Part shown: piece after piece, positions 9,884 through 20,900 of the stretch
How the letters are laid out: each line of letters opens with the position of its first letter
How positions within the stretch are numbered: the first letter of the stretch is position 1
NCBI RefSeq assembly: GCF_003369915.1
Contig: NW_022881614.1
Location: 18,888,336-18,952,335, forward strand
DNA: 64,000 bases
Source: Drosophila miranda
Lineage: Eukaryota > Arthropoda > Insecta > Diptera > Drosophilidae
Direction of reading: 5' to 3'
The notes under the pieces: generated by a model
The model's database searches: none
What the model was told of the DNA's origin: nothing
What the model saw: the letters and a program-made list of their open reading frames with translations, nothing else
Position numbers and translations under genes: made by a program

Positions 9884-11390
9884 TCACGTATGGTTACGCT
9901 GTCTTTTTGAGTTGGGGTCTCGGTCTCCCCATTTAGGCAAACTCTTGCGCTCGGAGCTCCTTAGCTCTGCTAAATACCATGTGAAGGTCGGGAACTCCTT
10001 GATGCTGTAGATGCCATACTTGATTGAGTTGATGCCATCCATTTCAATCTTGTTCATGCCATTTTGTATATTCTCATAGCTGCAGAGGTTACAAGGAATT
10101 ATAATTTTTCTAAATTTGGACACTTCTTCACTCACCGCTTGGGATTGGCCTTCTCCTTTTGATGCTTCAGCATCTTGTAGCGCGCAATGTTCACGGGGTA
10201 CCTTGATATGAATAGATTCGCATGCTTCAATCTGTTGGACATATCATCGTCCTCGCCGCCCCAGCCGAAGAACGAGTTGGAGAATCCATTCACGGCCTGG
10301 AAGTGCTCACGCGTCATGGCAGAGACTCCGCCAAATATTGTTCGGTAAGGCAACCTGGCACAAAAGCGTGTTATGCAGGAAAGATCAGGAGATTAGCAGT
10401 GGCTTCCTTACTTGAAATTCAGCGTGTCAATCGCAACCGACATGTGCCGCGGCTGACGTGGACAATTGTAGAGATTACGATCGTCCAAAGGCAGTAGATC
10501 GACATCGTGAAATATAAAACAATCGCACTGATAAAGCTTTAAGGCCTCCAAGTAACCGATATTCATCATAGCCGCGCGATTGAAGGGCTTCCCGTTGGTT
10601 TGCTCAACAATGAATATGCGATAGGCGATGCGCTGCTTCATTAGAAACGGGTGTATGTTGCGGAGGAAGACGGAGAGATGGGCGTAGCGGTCGCGGAAGG
10701 GCAAAACAATGGTCACATGGTGTTGTGGGTTGCAATTGTCGGGCTGGAAAGCGCCGCCAGGGCGCAGCAAAGGGCCCAGCTCGGCCTCAATAACATCTAG
10801 TGATTCCAGCGTTGTGTTGGTCGTGACGGGTCCACCTAGAAGAGCATTTCTTTAACCATTAACCTGCCATTGCACAAGACAGACCAGACTGAGAGTATAT
10901 CATACCATCTCGGGGATCTGGATCAGTGCAATTGGCATGGAGGGCGGACATGGTTGGTTTCATTGGCAGGGGCTTGTGTGTGCTCATGTTTGTGCTGTTG
11001 ATGTTCGCAAAGGGGTGCGATAAGTCTTGTGGATTGGAAGTAAAGCTTGCAATCGCAATCACAGTCGTTGAGGTGGAGTTCTGAGCGTTGTGCAGCTCTC
11101 GCTCCTTCGATAGGGCCAGGGGCGCAGCAGGCAGCCGGATGCCCCCACTGCTGGCGTTCCTATGTATATGCGCATAATTGCGCACTCGCCGTATGCTGTA
11201 ATTGATATAGCCAGCAAATGAAAGTGCTAATTGGCTTACTCCGCTCACCTCTTGCTCACACTTACCTTAGCTTGCTCAGGGACGTACCGCTAGCTCCGTC
11301 AGAGCGGAAGACCACAAAATTCAGCACCAGCAACAAACATATTGCGCCGGCCAGGAAGCGGATGAGATTCGCCTTTGTGAATAGGATCAT
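9884..11390 (-). CDS. beta4GalNAcTA: beta-1,4-N-acetylgalactosaminyltransferase A
   Basis: Five exons join without a break: 11390-11266, 11195-10906, 10835-10412, 10354-10136 and 10079-9884, in all 1254 nt or 417 residues. The start at 11390 gives a short cytosolic tail and one hydrophobic signal-anchor (FLAGAICLLLVLNFVVF), as expected of a Golgi type II glycosyltransferase. A poorly conserved stem follows, then the GT7 catalytic domain: VTIVLPFRDR, the metal-binding FHDVDLLP, and the WGGEDDDM acceptor motif. The family builds LacdiNAc (GalNAc-beta-4-GlcNAc) on glycoproteins and glycolipids. The C-terminus runs about 20 residues past the conserved FPTFTWYLAEL, perhaps slightly extended. All splice sites are canonical. 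It is one of the few unbroken genes here. Isoform A rather than B rests on neighbours (Hsc70-5, Mdr50) as well as sequence. Confidence 0.88.
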
Positions 11391-11540
11391 GGTCCATGCA
11401 TTGCATCATTCCGTGATCAACTTGCTTCCTCTCCGCAGTGGCATTTTCAGCGCAAACGGTCGTTTTTATTGTTAACAAAACAACTTTTCCCCAGCAGCTG
11501 ATGTTTTCGCTAAAAGGTTAAGGGTTGCCGGACTATCAAC

Positions 11541-11548
11541 TATCGATA
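11541..11548. promoter_or_regulatory. DRE (DREF site) upstream of beta4GalNAcTA
   Basis: A perfect palindromic TATCGATA about 150 bp upstream of the beta4GalNAcTA start codon, the usual place for this housekeeping promoter element. BEAF-32 also recognises CGATA. Confidence 0.6.
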
Positions 11549-11806
11549 GTGTTCGTTCGGAGGAATGGAATTCCAATTTGAACAAATATCGTTGTTTATT
11601 TTGCGGATCTCAAAAGTATCCTTAAAAACAGTGAGTTTACAATGCAAATGGGTATTGTAAATGGGCAATATTATAAAGCTGTCTTAACCGTCCTTTTTGC
11701 CCCATCTCTTGGAATGGGTCTTTCCTATTAAGATTAAAAAACAAGTTACAAACACAACTGATGATTTATAATAAATACAGCATGAAGCACACAGACCAGA
11801 CCACTA

Positions 11807-13726
11807 TCATGGCAATGGCAGTCGTATCGCCTCGTTGTCCTTTATGTTGACCACCCTGAACTGGTTTTGGTATGTATACTCTATGCGTAGGATCTTATTG
11901 TCCCCGATGCTGGGGTCATAGAAGCCGGGAAGATCGCTCTGTAAGTACACGAATAACATCAGTTATATTCAATATTTCATCAGGTTCTGAACAAACCTTT
12001 GAGGAATCGTATAGCTGCAAGGTACTGTCCCTGACCAGACACTGAATTGGTATAGTGACATCAAGCGACAGCTCGGGCTTGAACTGGGTGCTGCTGTTCT
12101 CCGTTGTGCAGCCATATACGGCTCTTGTGACGACCAGGCCCGTCTTCTGCAGCTCCTCGGTCATGATGCGATGGTAGGTACTCTGCATAAGATGGACGGC
12201 AGCACTGGCCTCCTGCCGCTTGGCCAACAGGCGCTGCTCGTTCTGCCGTTTTGTCCGCTCCACTTCGACGCTCTTGCGCTCGGCATCCATTGGGTCCATA
12301 ATGGTCTTCTTAATCAAGAACCACGCAATTACGGGGGTCACAGAGGCATAAAACACAGCGGCGGGCACTATCTCATCGCTCAGGTGGATAGGAAACACAT
12401 AAGACTGATTTGATCGTAGTATCCTGAAAGCAAAAATCAAGCGAAGCCATCAATGTATTATAGTCCAAAATGCAGGACACTATATTGTACTCACTTCAAT
12501 TTAAGGATAACTCCAGAAGGCACACCAATCGAGACAGCTGCTGTCACAGAACTGTACTTGGAAATCTTCTTCTCCAGTCCATATTCGCCCATGAAGCCAA
12601 ATGTTCCGACCCTGCAATAAGGATTTCGTGTTAATCAACCCGATCTGCGGATGTGAGAGCTACTTACTTCACGGCCAGCTTCAGCTTCATCTCATTTTCT
12701 ATCATCTTGCGCGTGTAGGAGAGACCGAAGTAGATGTGCGGCGAACCAATTACAAAGGATGAGCTCAGCGTGTACTCGTCCTTGCTGTGGTCGATTTGTG
12801 TGGACATGGACGACTGGGGCCCGCGTTCAACGTCAGGCTGCCCACCGTGTGCTTGTCCAGCTGCACAGCGAGCGTGGAGAACAGGGCGGGTAGCACGCCG
12901 TGTTCCCGGAAACTCATGTTGGTCCCGCCGTTGAGCGTCGCCTTAGGGGAAAGCGTGCGTCCACCTGACAGCACATACTTTAGATATATTGCAGGCTGGG
13001 CTGGGCTTTGGCAAACTGATTACTTACCCTTGAGACCCACCAGGAAGCCGTTTCCCGCTCCAGCACAGACCTCCAGCCAGCCCTTGTTCAGGAGTCGACG
13101 TCCAGCTACCACAAACCCGCCACTGCCATTCCCGTTGGAGGAGTACAGGTTTCCGCTCATAATGATCATGTCCTTGCGCGTCAAAGGGGCCTCGATGGAC
13201 TGTGCAATGCTCATTGAGCCTATCTCAACGCGGGGCATTTCCGTTTCATCGTAGGGCGCGAATATTTCCGTTGCGTTCACGTTAATGGTGATGTTCCCCC
13301 GCGGATTAGTTCGCTGTTGCAGGCGACGTTCATCAGCAGCTTGCGCAAGGCGTTCGTACTCTTCCCTGATCTCTGTCGGCGTCTTGGTCCGGTGGACAAT
13401 CTCCCAGCCCTCGGTTCTCAGGCCATTTACGCCCACCGAGTCGTATATGGCCCTCTGGTGGGGATCAGACAGCACCTCGTACGCGCGATTGGTGCGGTTG
13501 AACATAATCTCCGCCTGCTTCTTGCTGTCCACATCGTAATGCTTGTCCGGGTGGTAAATGCGGCTCTGCTTCCTGTAAGCTGTATTAATCTGCTCTGTGG
13601 TGGCCTAAAAAACAAATTGATAAGACTGTGACGTGCGGGTGACGATGCACTTACATCTCGGGGCAAATTCAGAAATGTGTAGTAGTTCTCCTCCAGCTCG
13701 GAGTCGGATTCATTCTCCGAAGCCAT
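11807..13726 (-). pseudogene. CG8531: DNAJC11-type J-domain gene, one-base frameshift
   Basis: Exons run from an ATG at 13726 to a TGA at 11807-11809. Visible parts are a J domain with HPDKHYDVDS (about 13530-13610), a DUF3395/beta-barrel-like middle region, and a C-terminal coiled segment. DNAJC11 proteins sit on the mitochondrial outer membrane with the MICOS/SAM bridge. The last exon (acceptor AG before AGCGATCTT) ends LPLP then stop. The break is at 12816-12819: four G on the plus strand where the downstream frame (QSSMSTQIDHSKDEY) needs five, so translation would shift in mid-protein and stop about 15 codons later. Elsewhere the exons and splice sites read well. Identification is from the J domain, length and position next to Hsc70-5. 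Confidence 0.8.
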
Positions 13727-13960
13727 GGCGCAGGCCGGTAAATACGGCCCCTGTTCGGTTTAGCGTTGCTTGGTAGTCGGACAGAATGGCAGCGCACGCA
13801 CCCCACCGGCGTTCTCTGTGTTAATTTGTATTTCAAAATTTTTGGATAGCTTTACGCAATGATAGGCTGATAGACATGTATTGGGAAGGTCCGATAGTTT
13901 ATGGTCACACTCACTCAAACATCGGTTCAAATAATCGAACATGCTATCAGCCCTGGATGA

Positions 13961-13968
13961 TATCGATA
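13961..13968. promoter_or_regulatory. DRE in the CG8531/Hsc70-5 divergent promoter
   Basis: TATCGATA lies between the divergent starts of CG8531 (13726) and Hsc70-5 (14429). A Motif-1-like TGGTCACACTC at 13902-13912 misses the consensus only at its last base. Otherwise 13727-14428 holds no gene that I can support. Confidence 0.55.
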
Positions 13969-14428
13969 ACCGAACTTGAATCGGGTAAGGACCTCCATTA
14001 CCGGCTGCCAAAAATGAGTCTCTTTCCATACTTTTAAATTCTGTACTTAAATTACTGTACATATGGTGATGAACTGCATTTCCAACAATTGACCAGGTAA
14101 ACCCACCAAACCATCGACTTTTCCTGGATTTGCACACCTTGTTTTGTGCTTGAGGATAGAAGGTGTCACAATCGAGAAGTAATTGACATTGATATATAAA
14201 TATCACAGTAGCGATTCTGCATCACTCAAACATCAAAACTTATTGTATTTTAAATAATCGAACCTGCACAAGCGAATGCTGTCAACTCTGGGTGAAAACA
14301 AATAAAACCTATCGTTCCGTTGGTGACCGATTACTTTTTTCCAGCCCTCGCCACTTACGGAAAACGTGCTCGCCTAACGAAATTTTGCTTTTTAATTTGA
14401 CATTGTGCAATTAAAGTAAATACCGAAA

Positions 14429-17179
14429 ATGCTGCGTGTTCCTAGGTTGTTGCCACGTCTCGCACGCCAAGCCGGCGTTGTGCCCACAAATGCATCGGGA
14501 GCTTCTAGCATCTTCCGCGTAAGTACCACGGCCGCCGTCTTTACATAATAGCCGGAGCGGCATGCTCACGCTCGGCTCGTTGCGGGTCATGTTTTGCGCG
14601 AACATTCTATAAAGATCGATGCATTCTCTCCTCTTTACAGAGCCTGCCAGGTGCAAGCAATGGACTGTGGGGTCAGCAGCGCCACAAGTAAGTGATCTTT
14701 AATTAATTTACATTTACAATGAAATTAAAACGAACAAGAGAGTGCCGACTGACCGACCGGTCGCCTAGGTAGTTGTGTAGTTGTGCTTATGTAATGGAAC
14801 CTGCCAAAAAGATTTTAGCTTCCAGCAGACACTCGATGTTGCATCACAATGGATGCCAAGAGTTCAGCTCTTGATTGTTGGAAACATCTGGAGCTTCTTG
14901 CTCGAACAGAGATAGAGGTGCGGCCTAGCTCTATCTCTGTTCGCTTATCTAAGCTCTTTGCTGGCGTTGTCAATTTTAAATTTTCCATCTGCTCACGAGC
15001 AATCCATATTTCACTCTTTTTTTAGGTCTGGCGAGGTCAAGGGTGCAGTTATTGGCATCGATTTGGGCACCACCAACTCCTGCCTGGCCGTCATGGAGGG
15101 CAAGCAGGCAAAGGTCATTGAGAACGCCGAGGGAGCCCGCACCACGCCATCGCACGTCGCCTTCACCAAGGATGGCGAACGCCTGGTGGGCATGCCAGCC
15201 AAGCGTCAGGCTGTGACCAACTCTGAAAACACCTTCTACGCCACAAAGCGCCTGATTGGCAGACGTTTTGACGATTCCGAGGTGAAGAAGGACATCAGCA
15301 ATCTGTCCTACAAGGTTGTCGAGGCTTCGAATGGAGATGCCTGGGTGTCGTCCACCGATGGCAAAGTGTACTCCCCCTCACAGATTGGCGCATTCGTCCT
15401 AATCAAGATGAAAGAGACGGCCGAGGCCTACTTGAATACACCTGTAAGGAACGCCGTGGTGACTGTGCCCGCCTACTTCAATGACTCGCAGCGTCAGGCC
15501 ACCAAGGATGCCGGACAGATTGCCGGTCTTAATGTTTTGCGTGTGATCAACGAGCCCACAGCAGCGGCCCTTGCCTACGGCATGGATAAGACGGAGGACA
15601 AAATGTAAGTGTACCTTGGAGTTCAATGCTTTTTTTATTGCTCTTGAATGCATTGTAGATGGTTTCATTACTTTCACTCTAAATTTACAGCATTGCCGTT
15701 TACGATCTGGGAGGCGGCACTTTCGATATCTCCATTCTGGAAATCCAGAAGGGAGTTTTCGAGGTCAAGTCAACCAACGGCGACACCCTGCTGGGTGGTG
15801 AGGATTTCGATAACCACATCGTCAACTTCCTGGTGGCCGAATTCAAGAAGGACACCGGCATTGACATATGCAAGGACAACATTGCCATGCAGCGCCTGAA
15901 GGAGGCGGCCGAAAAAGCCAAGTGCGAGCTATCCTCCTCCCAGCAGACCGACATCAATCTGCCCTACCTGACAATGGACTCTGCCGGTCCGCAGCACATG
16001 AACCTGAAAATGACACGCTCCAAGTTGGAGAGCCTTGTGGGTGATCTCATCAAGCGCACCATTCAGCCCTGCCAGAAGGCACTGTCCGATGCCGAGGTGG
16101 CCAAGTCAGAGATTGGAGAGGTCCTGTTGGTTGGTGGCATGACCCGCATGCCCAAGGTTCAGTCCACCGTGCAGGAACTGTTCGGACGTCAGCCATCGCG
16201 CTCCGTCAATCCCGATGAGGCGGTGGCCGTCGGTGCAGCCGTTCAGGGTGGAGTCTTGGCTGGTGATGTCACTGATGTGCTCCTGCTCGATGTCACTCCC
16301 CTGTCGCTGGGCATTGAGACCCTTGGCGGAGTGTTTACTCGCCTGATTTCGCGCAACACCACGATCCCCACCAAGAAGTCGCAGGTCTTCTCGACAGCCA
16401 GCGATGGCCAGACCCAGGTGGAGATCAAGGTGCACCAGGGAGAGCGTGAGATGGCCAACGACAACAAGAAGCTGGGCTCCTTCACACTGGTCGGCATCCC
16501 ACCCGCACCCCGCGGAGTGCCCCAGATCGAAGTGGTCTTCGATATCGATGCCAACGGCATTGTGCACGTTTCGGCCAAGGACAAGGGCACCGGCAAGGAG
16601 CAACAGATTGTCATCCAGTCGAGCGGCGGTCTGAGCAAGGACGAAATCGAGAACATGATCAAGAAGGCCGAGGAATACGCCAGCGCCGACAAGATCAAGC
16701 GCGAACTGATCGAGATCGTCAACCAGGGCGAGAGCATAGTGCACGACACTGAGACCAAGATGGAGGAGTTCAAGAGCCAGTTGCCCGCAGAGGAGGTATG
16801 CATAGACAAGGAATTGTTAGGTTTCGATCTGACTGATCCGATTCGGTTTAATTGCAGAGCGAGAAGCTGAAGAAGGAGATTGCCGATCTGCGCACGTTGC
16901 TGGCCAACAAGGAAACCGCCGACTTGGAGGAGGTCAGGAAGGCCACCAGCTCGCTGCAGCAGGCTTCGTTGAAGCTCTTCGAGATGGCCTACAAGAAGGT
17001 ATGTTGTCCAAATATATGTGACCTGTGTCTGTCTTATCAGTTAATCAATTGATTCTTTCTTTTGGCAGATGTCCGCTGAGCGCGAGAGCAGTGCTGGCGC
17101 CGGATCCACCGACAGCGCCGACAGCAGCAGTTCAGGCAGCGACGCTTCTGGCGAGAAAAAGAAGGAAGACAAGAACTAA
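14429..17179 (+). CDS. Hsc70-5: mitochondrial Hsp70 (mortalin)
   Basis: Six exons (14429-14518, 14641-14687, 15026-15604, 15691-16795, 16858-16998, 17069-17179) sum to 2073 nt, 690 residues, the usual mortalin length. The N-terminus ([14 protein letters not shown]) is an Arg-rich mitochondrial presequence. The ATPase domain begins [14 protein letters not shown], with YDLGGGTFD (phosphate 2) and [10 protein letters not shown] (adenosine) further on. The substrate-binding domain and lid follow, ending in a Ser-rich tail with GEKKKEDKN. The protein is the matrix chaperone and motor of the TIM23 import complex and works in Fe-S cluster assembly. Every splice site is GT-AG and no lesion is seen although neighbours on both sides are broken, which fits continued selection. 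It shares a divergent promoter with CG8531. Confidence 0.97.
14903..14943. repeat. perfect 15-bp hairpin in Hsc70-5 intron 2
   Basis: CGAACAGAGATAGAG (14903-14917) and its exact complement (14929-14943) are separated by 11 nt. The hairpin lies in the intron between exons 2 and 3. The stem is too short for a typical pre-miRNA. It could be a small foldback transposon remnant. Confidence 0.6.
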
Positions 17180-17913
17180 ATTAGGCAACCATAGTCATAG
17201 TTGTTGTTCTCTTATTTAATGATAGCCTTCCCTGGATTTTTATTAAGATTTACGTTTAACATAGTTACATCATATTCCTTTTCCAAATCATAAACCACAA
17301 TCACACGTGAACAACCGGCATAGCGTTTACCCAAAACTGTAAAAGAAGTGACAGAACCCAGAAAACGAAGACCATCCCATCCGATCCCATCCAGAAATGG
17401 GAGCCAGCGATCAATTACATAAAGTTTTTATTGTTTATTATGGAACCGATCGATGGAGCTCTCCTCCCCATCTGGAGCTGCGCTGTCCTTTCAGTGCGTG
17501 GCCAGTGCGGTGCTGTGTTCCCTGTAAGATTTCGCTTATTTTTACGTTTACTCTAACTAAATTCTAGTTGTACGGTAAGGAGCACAGCACAAATACGGCC
17601 GGAAAACGGCCACGCGACTGAATAAGCTTTACGGACACGGACACGCCTACTTCAAGCTACATTTGGTCGTTGGTTTCCAGTGGACAACCAATCGACACTG
17701 GGTAAAATGCAATTAAATTTAATAATCGATGTAAACTTAAAATACAAAACAAATATTTACCATCTACAAGTAGATCTGTTTTAATTGGGTTTTGAATTAA
17801 ATTCATTCATAAATTCATGGGAGGAGACTTCAAAATAGATAAATAATATTAGGACTATGAACTTATTTGTACAGGATGATACTACAGGGGGTCTTTGATC
17901 GCAGTGCAGTTCC
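17180..17913. other. 3' flanks of Hsc70-5 and Mdr50, convergent
   Basis: Contains the Hsc70-5 3' UTR and the region between two convergent genes. It is AT-rich and no coding frame is seen. Confidence 0.5.
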
Positions 17914-20900
17914 TTAAGCTATATCTAGTTCTATGCTATGGTATCGTATGCTATCTTTGTGGGAGCCGGTCTCGCAGACTACGCCGTTCTCAAACACAAA
18001 GATCACATCCGAATGGACGACTGTGGACAGTCTGTGAGCTATGCTGATCGTTGTGCGACCCTCGGATGCGGCATCCAGAGCATCTTGGACAACCTGCCAA
18101 AGAATAAAGCGAAAGATTATGATTGTTGAGAGCTCAGCTGAATGAGGGATGTACCAACCTTTTCACTGTCGGCAGCATGATCTTGGGGTTCCGGATGAGG
18201 GCGCGCGCGATGGCAATGCGCTGCTTCTGACCGCCGGACAGCTGGGCTCCCTTCTCACCCATTCTCGTGTCGTAACCCTAGGAGGAAATCACGGATTATA
18301 TTTGAATATCCAGGGGGGATGTGGATTGCGGATTCTGGATGCTTACCAGCGGCAGGTTTGCGATGAACTCGGAGATGCCATTAGACTTCATGCAGGCTGA
18401 CATGATCTCCTGGTCAGTGACAGACCTCGCGTTGTCGCCATAGGCAATGTTCTGCCGAATGGTGCGTTCGGAGAGGATCGGCTCCTGGGACACGATGCCG
18501 AGCTGCTGGCGCAGATTTGACATCGAGACGTCTCGAACATCGTGCTCATCGATGAGGGCGGCACCCTCGTCCACGTCATAGAAGCGCTGGATCAGCTGGA
18601 TGCAGGTGGACTTGCCGCACCACCAGGGCCACCTTCTGGCCCTTTTTCACTCCCAGTTCCAGACCCTTGAGCACCTGGATCTCTCTGCGCGTGGAATAGC
18701 TAAACTCAACCTTGTCGTAAGTGACATTGCAGTGCCACGGTTCGCGCGACACACCCGGCCGGTCCACGATCATGGGCTGGCGCCGCAGGAAGGTGAAGAT
18801 CGTCTTAGCGGCTGAGATTCCCTTTTGCATGTTGGGGGCAAAGGCCAGGGCGTTGGCAATCGAAGCCGTTGCCATGATCAAAGCCTGGGATACTCTGAAA
18901 GGGAAGGGAAGGTAACTTTAGGACTGGTCCTCTCTTGTTCTGCACTCTATTTGGGCACTTACTTGAAGACATCTCCGAATTCGATGCCCCGATTTATCAC
19001 GCACCAGGTGCCGTAGTACATGCAGGCGGCATACGCAAAGAACATCAGGGAGCGAGCAAGGCCGTAGACCAGGCCGCGGAAGTGGGTGTTTTTCTTCGCT
19101 TTCTGTGGGTATAGTGGGGGATCGATTAGGGATCGAGTCGGGTATGGTTCCAGCCTGGTGGCCACTCACATTTACGGACGGGATGAGCATGCCGATGTAT
19201 GTCTGGTGGAACATCTCCTCGCGCCCCATCGAGACGACGGTGCGGATGTTGGAGACTACCTCGACGGCCAGCTTGGTGCAGTTCTCCATGGTCTTGGCCG
19301 TGCCCATGTTCTCTTCGGCCATGAGCGTGCGTTGCATGTAAAATGCGATGAGGATGAAGGGCGTGAAGGCGAGGGCGACCAGACCCAGACTCCACTCGTA
19401 GTACATGGACAGACCGATACCGAGGGCTAGCGTGGAAACACGTGATCGTGCCGATTCTCTGGCCAGTTGCCTGCGGGAATCAATTGGTGAAGAAAGCAAT
19501 CAGGAGAGGATTCTTTGTGGAATTGTGGTACAACTTACGCCTTGGACAGCGGCGGCATCGCCGGAGAGGCGGGCGCACAGACTCCCTGTGCCGTTCGCCT
19601 TGTCATCGAACCAGGCCACTTCCTGTTTCAGCATCGTCTCGAACATGAGGCCACGCAGGCGCTCCGTGAGCCGCTCTCCGGCGATGCCAAAGAAGTAGAT
19701 CTGCATGAAGGTAGCGATGTCGTCGTTGGTCTTGACTGAGAGCACCTGCATGATGCTGCCGAAGAGTACGGCAAAGATGGGCATGGCACAGCCCATGATC
19801 ACCGAAGAGATGCAGCCGACGGTGACCTGCGCCCACTCCGGCTTGTTCATCTTCATCACCTCCGCCATGGGCTTGACCTCGTTGGGGTCCTTGACCTTCT
19901 TCTTCATCTTCTTGTCCTTCGCGACGGCCTCTAGCTCCTTCTCATCGTCCTCCTCCAGCACCTTGATCTCCTCCTCGTCCTCGTCCTTGGTGCGTACCGC
20001 TCTCCACCACCTCGCCCTTATTGATCACGACGATGCGGTCCGCCCGGCGTACCGTCGACAGCCGATGGGCCACAATGACGGTCGTGCGTCCGGCGCTGTC
20101 CTTCTCCAGGGCAGCCTGCACCTTCGCCTCACTGGCAGTGTCCAGGGCCAAGGTGGCCTCGTCCAGCAGCAGTATCTCCGGATCGCGAATCAGGGCCCGT
20201 GCAATGGCAATTCGCTGCTTCTGGCCTCCGGACAACTGAGCTCCGCGTTCGCCCACCAGCGTATCATAGCCGCGTGGCAACTTCTTGATGAACACGGCCG
20301 CATTGGCGGCCGCCTCGATGTCAGCCCGAGTGGCGTCCTCGCGTCCGTAGCGGATGTTCTCGTAGATCGATGTAGCGAAGAGCACGGGCTCCTGGCCGAC
20401 GACTCCAATGCGGGAACGCAGCCAGTTAATGTCGATGTCCCGCAGGCTGGTGCCGTTGAAGAATAGATCGCCGCCGGCGGGGTCGTAGAAGCGCTGCAGC
20501 AGCTGGATGCAGGTGGATTTGCCGCAGCCGGAGGGTCCGACCAGGGCCACCGTCTGGCCGCGATGGATCTTGAGGTTGAGACGGTTCAATATGGGAATCT
20601 CGCTGCGCGTCGGATACTGGAACTCGACGTCACGAAACTCAATGGTCGTGAGGGGCTCGTTGAGGTTCTTACCTTGATGGCCGATGGGATTGATGGTGGG
20701 GATCTGCTCGATGATGTGGAAGACCTTCGCGCAGGCGCCCTTGGCAATGCCGAATGCCTCGATGTAGGGCGCGGCCATGCCAATGTTCATCGAACCCATC
20801 ATCACCGAGAAGAATACGGTGATCATCGTGCCGGCGTCGTAGCTGGCATAATACGGATCGTGGTACCCCTTGATTACCAGCCCCACGCCGTACCAGAAGG

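Noticed and set aside
13760-14206. 148-residue open frame on the minus strand
   Set aside because: It lies in the divergent promoter of CG8531 and Hsc70-5, has no recognisable motif, and contains the DRE; most likely chance.
16106-16744. 212-residue open frame antisense to Hsc70-5
   Set aside because: An antisense shadow of a codon-biased gene; its His/Leu/Gly-rich composition fits the complement of the coding strand.
20660-20690. Possible intron (GGTAAG) in the Mdr50 linker before NBD1
   Set aside because: The frame is open straight through with expected protein sequence, so no intron is needed.
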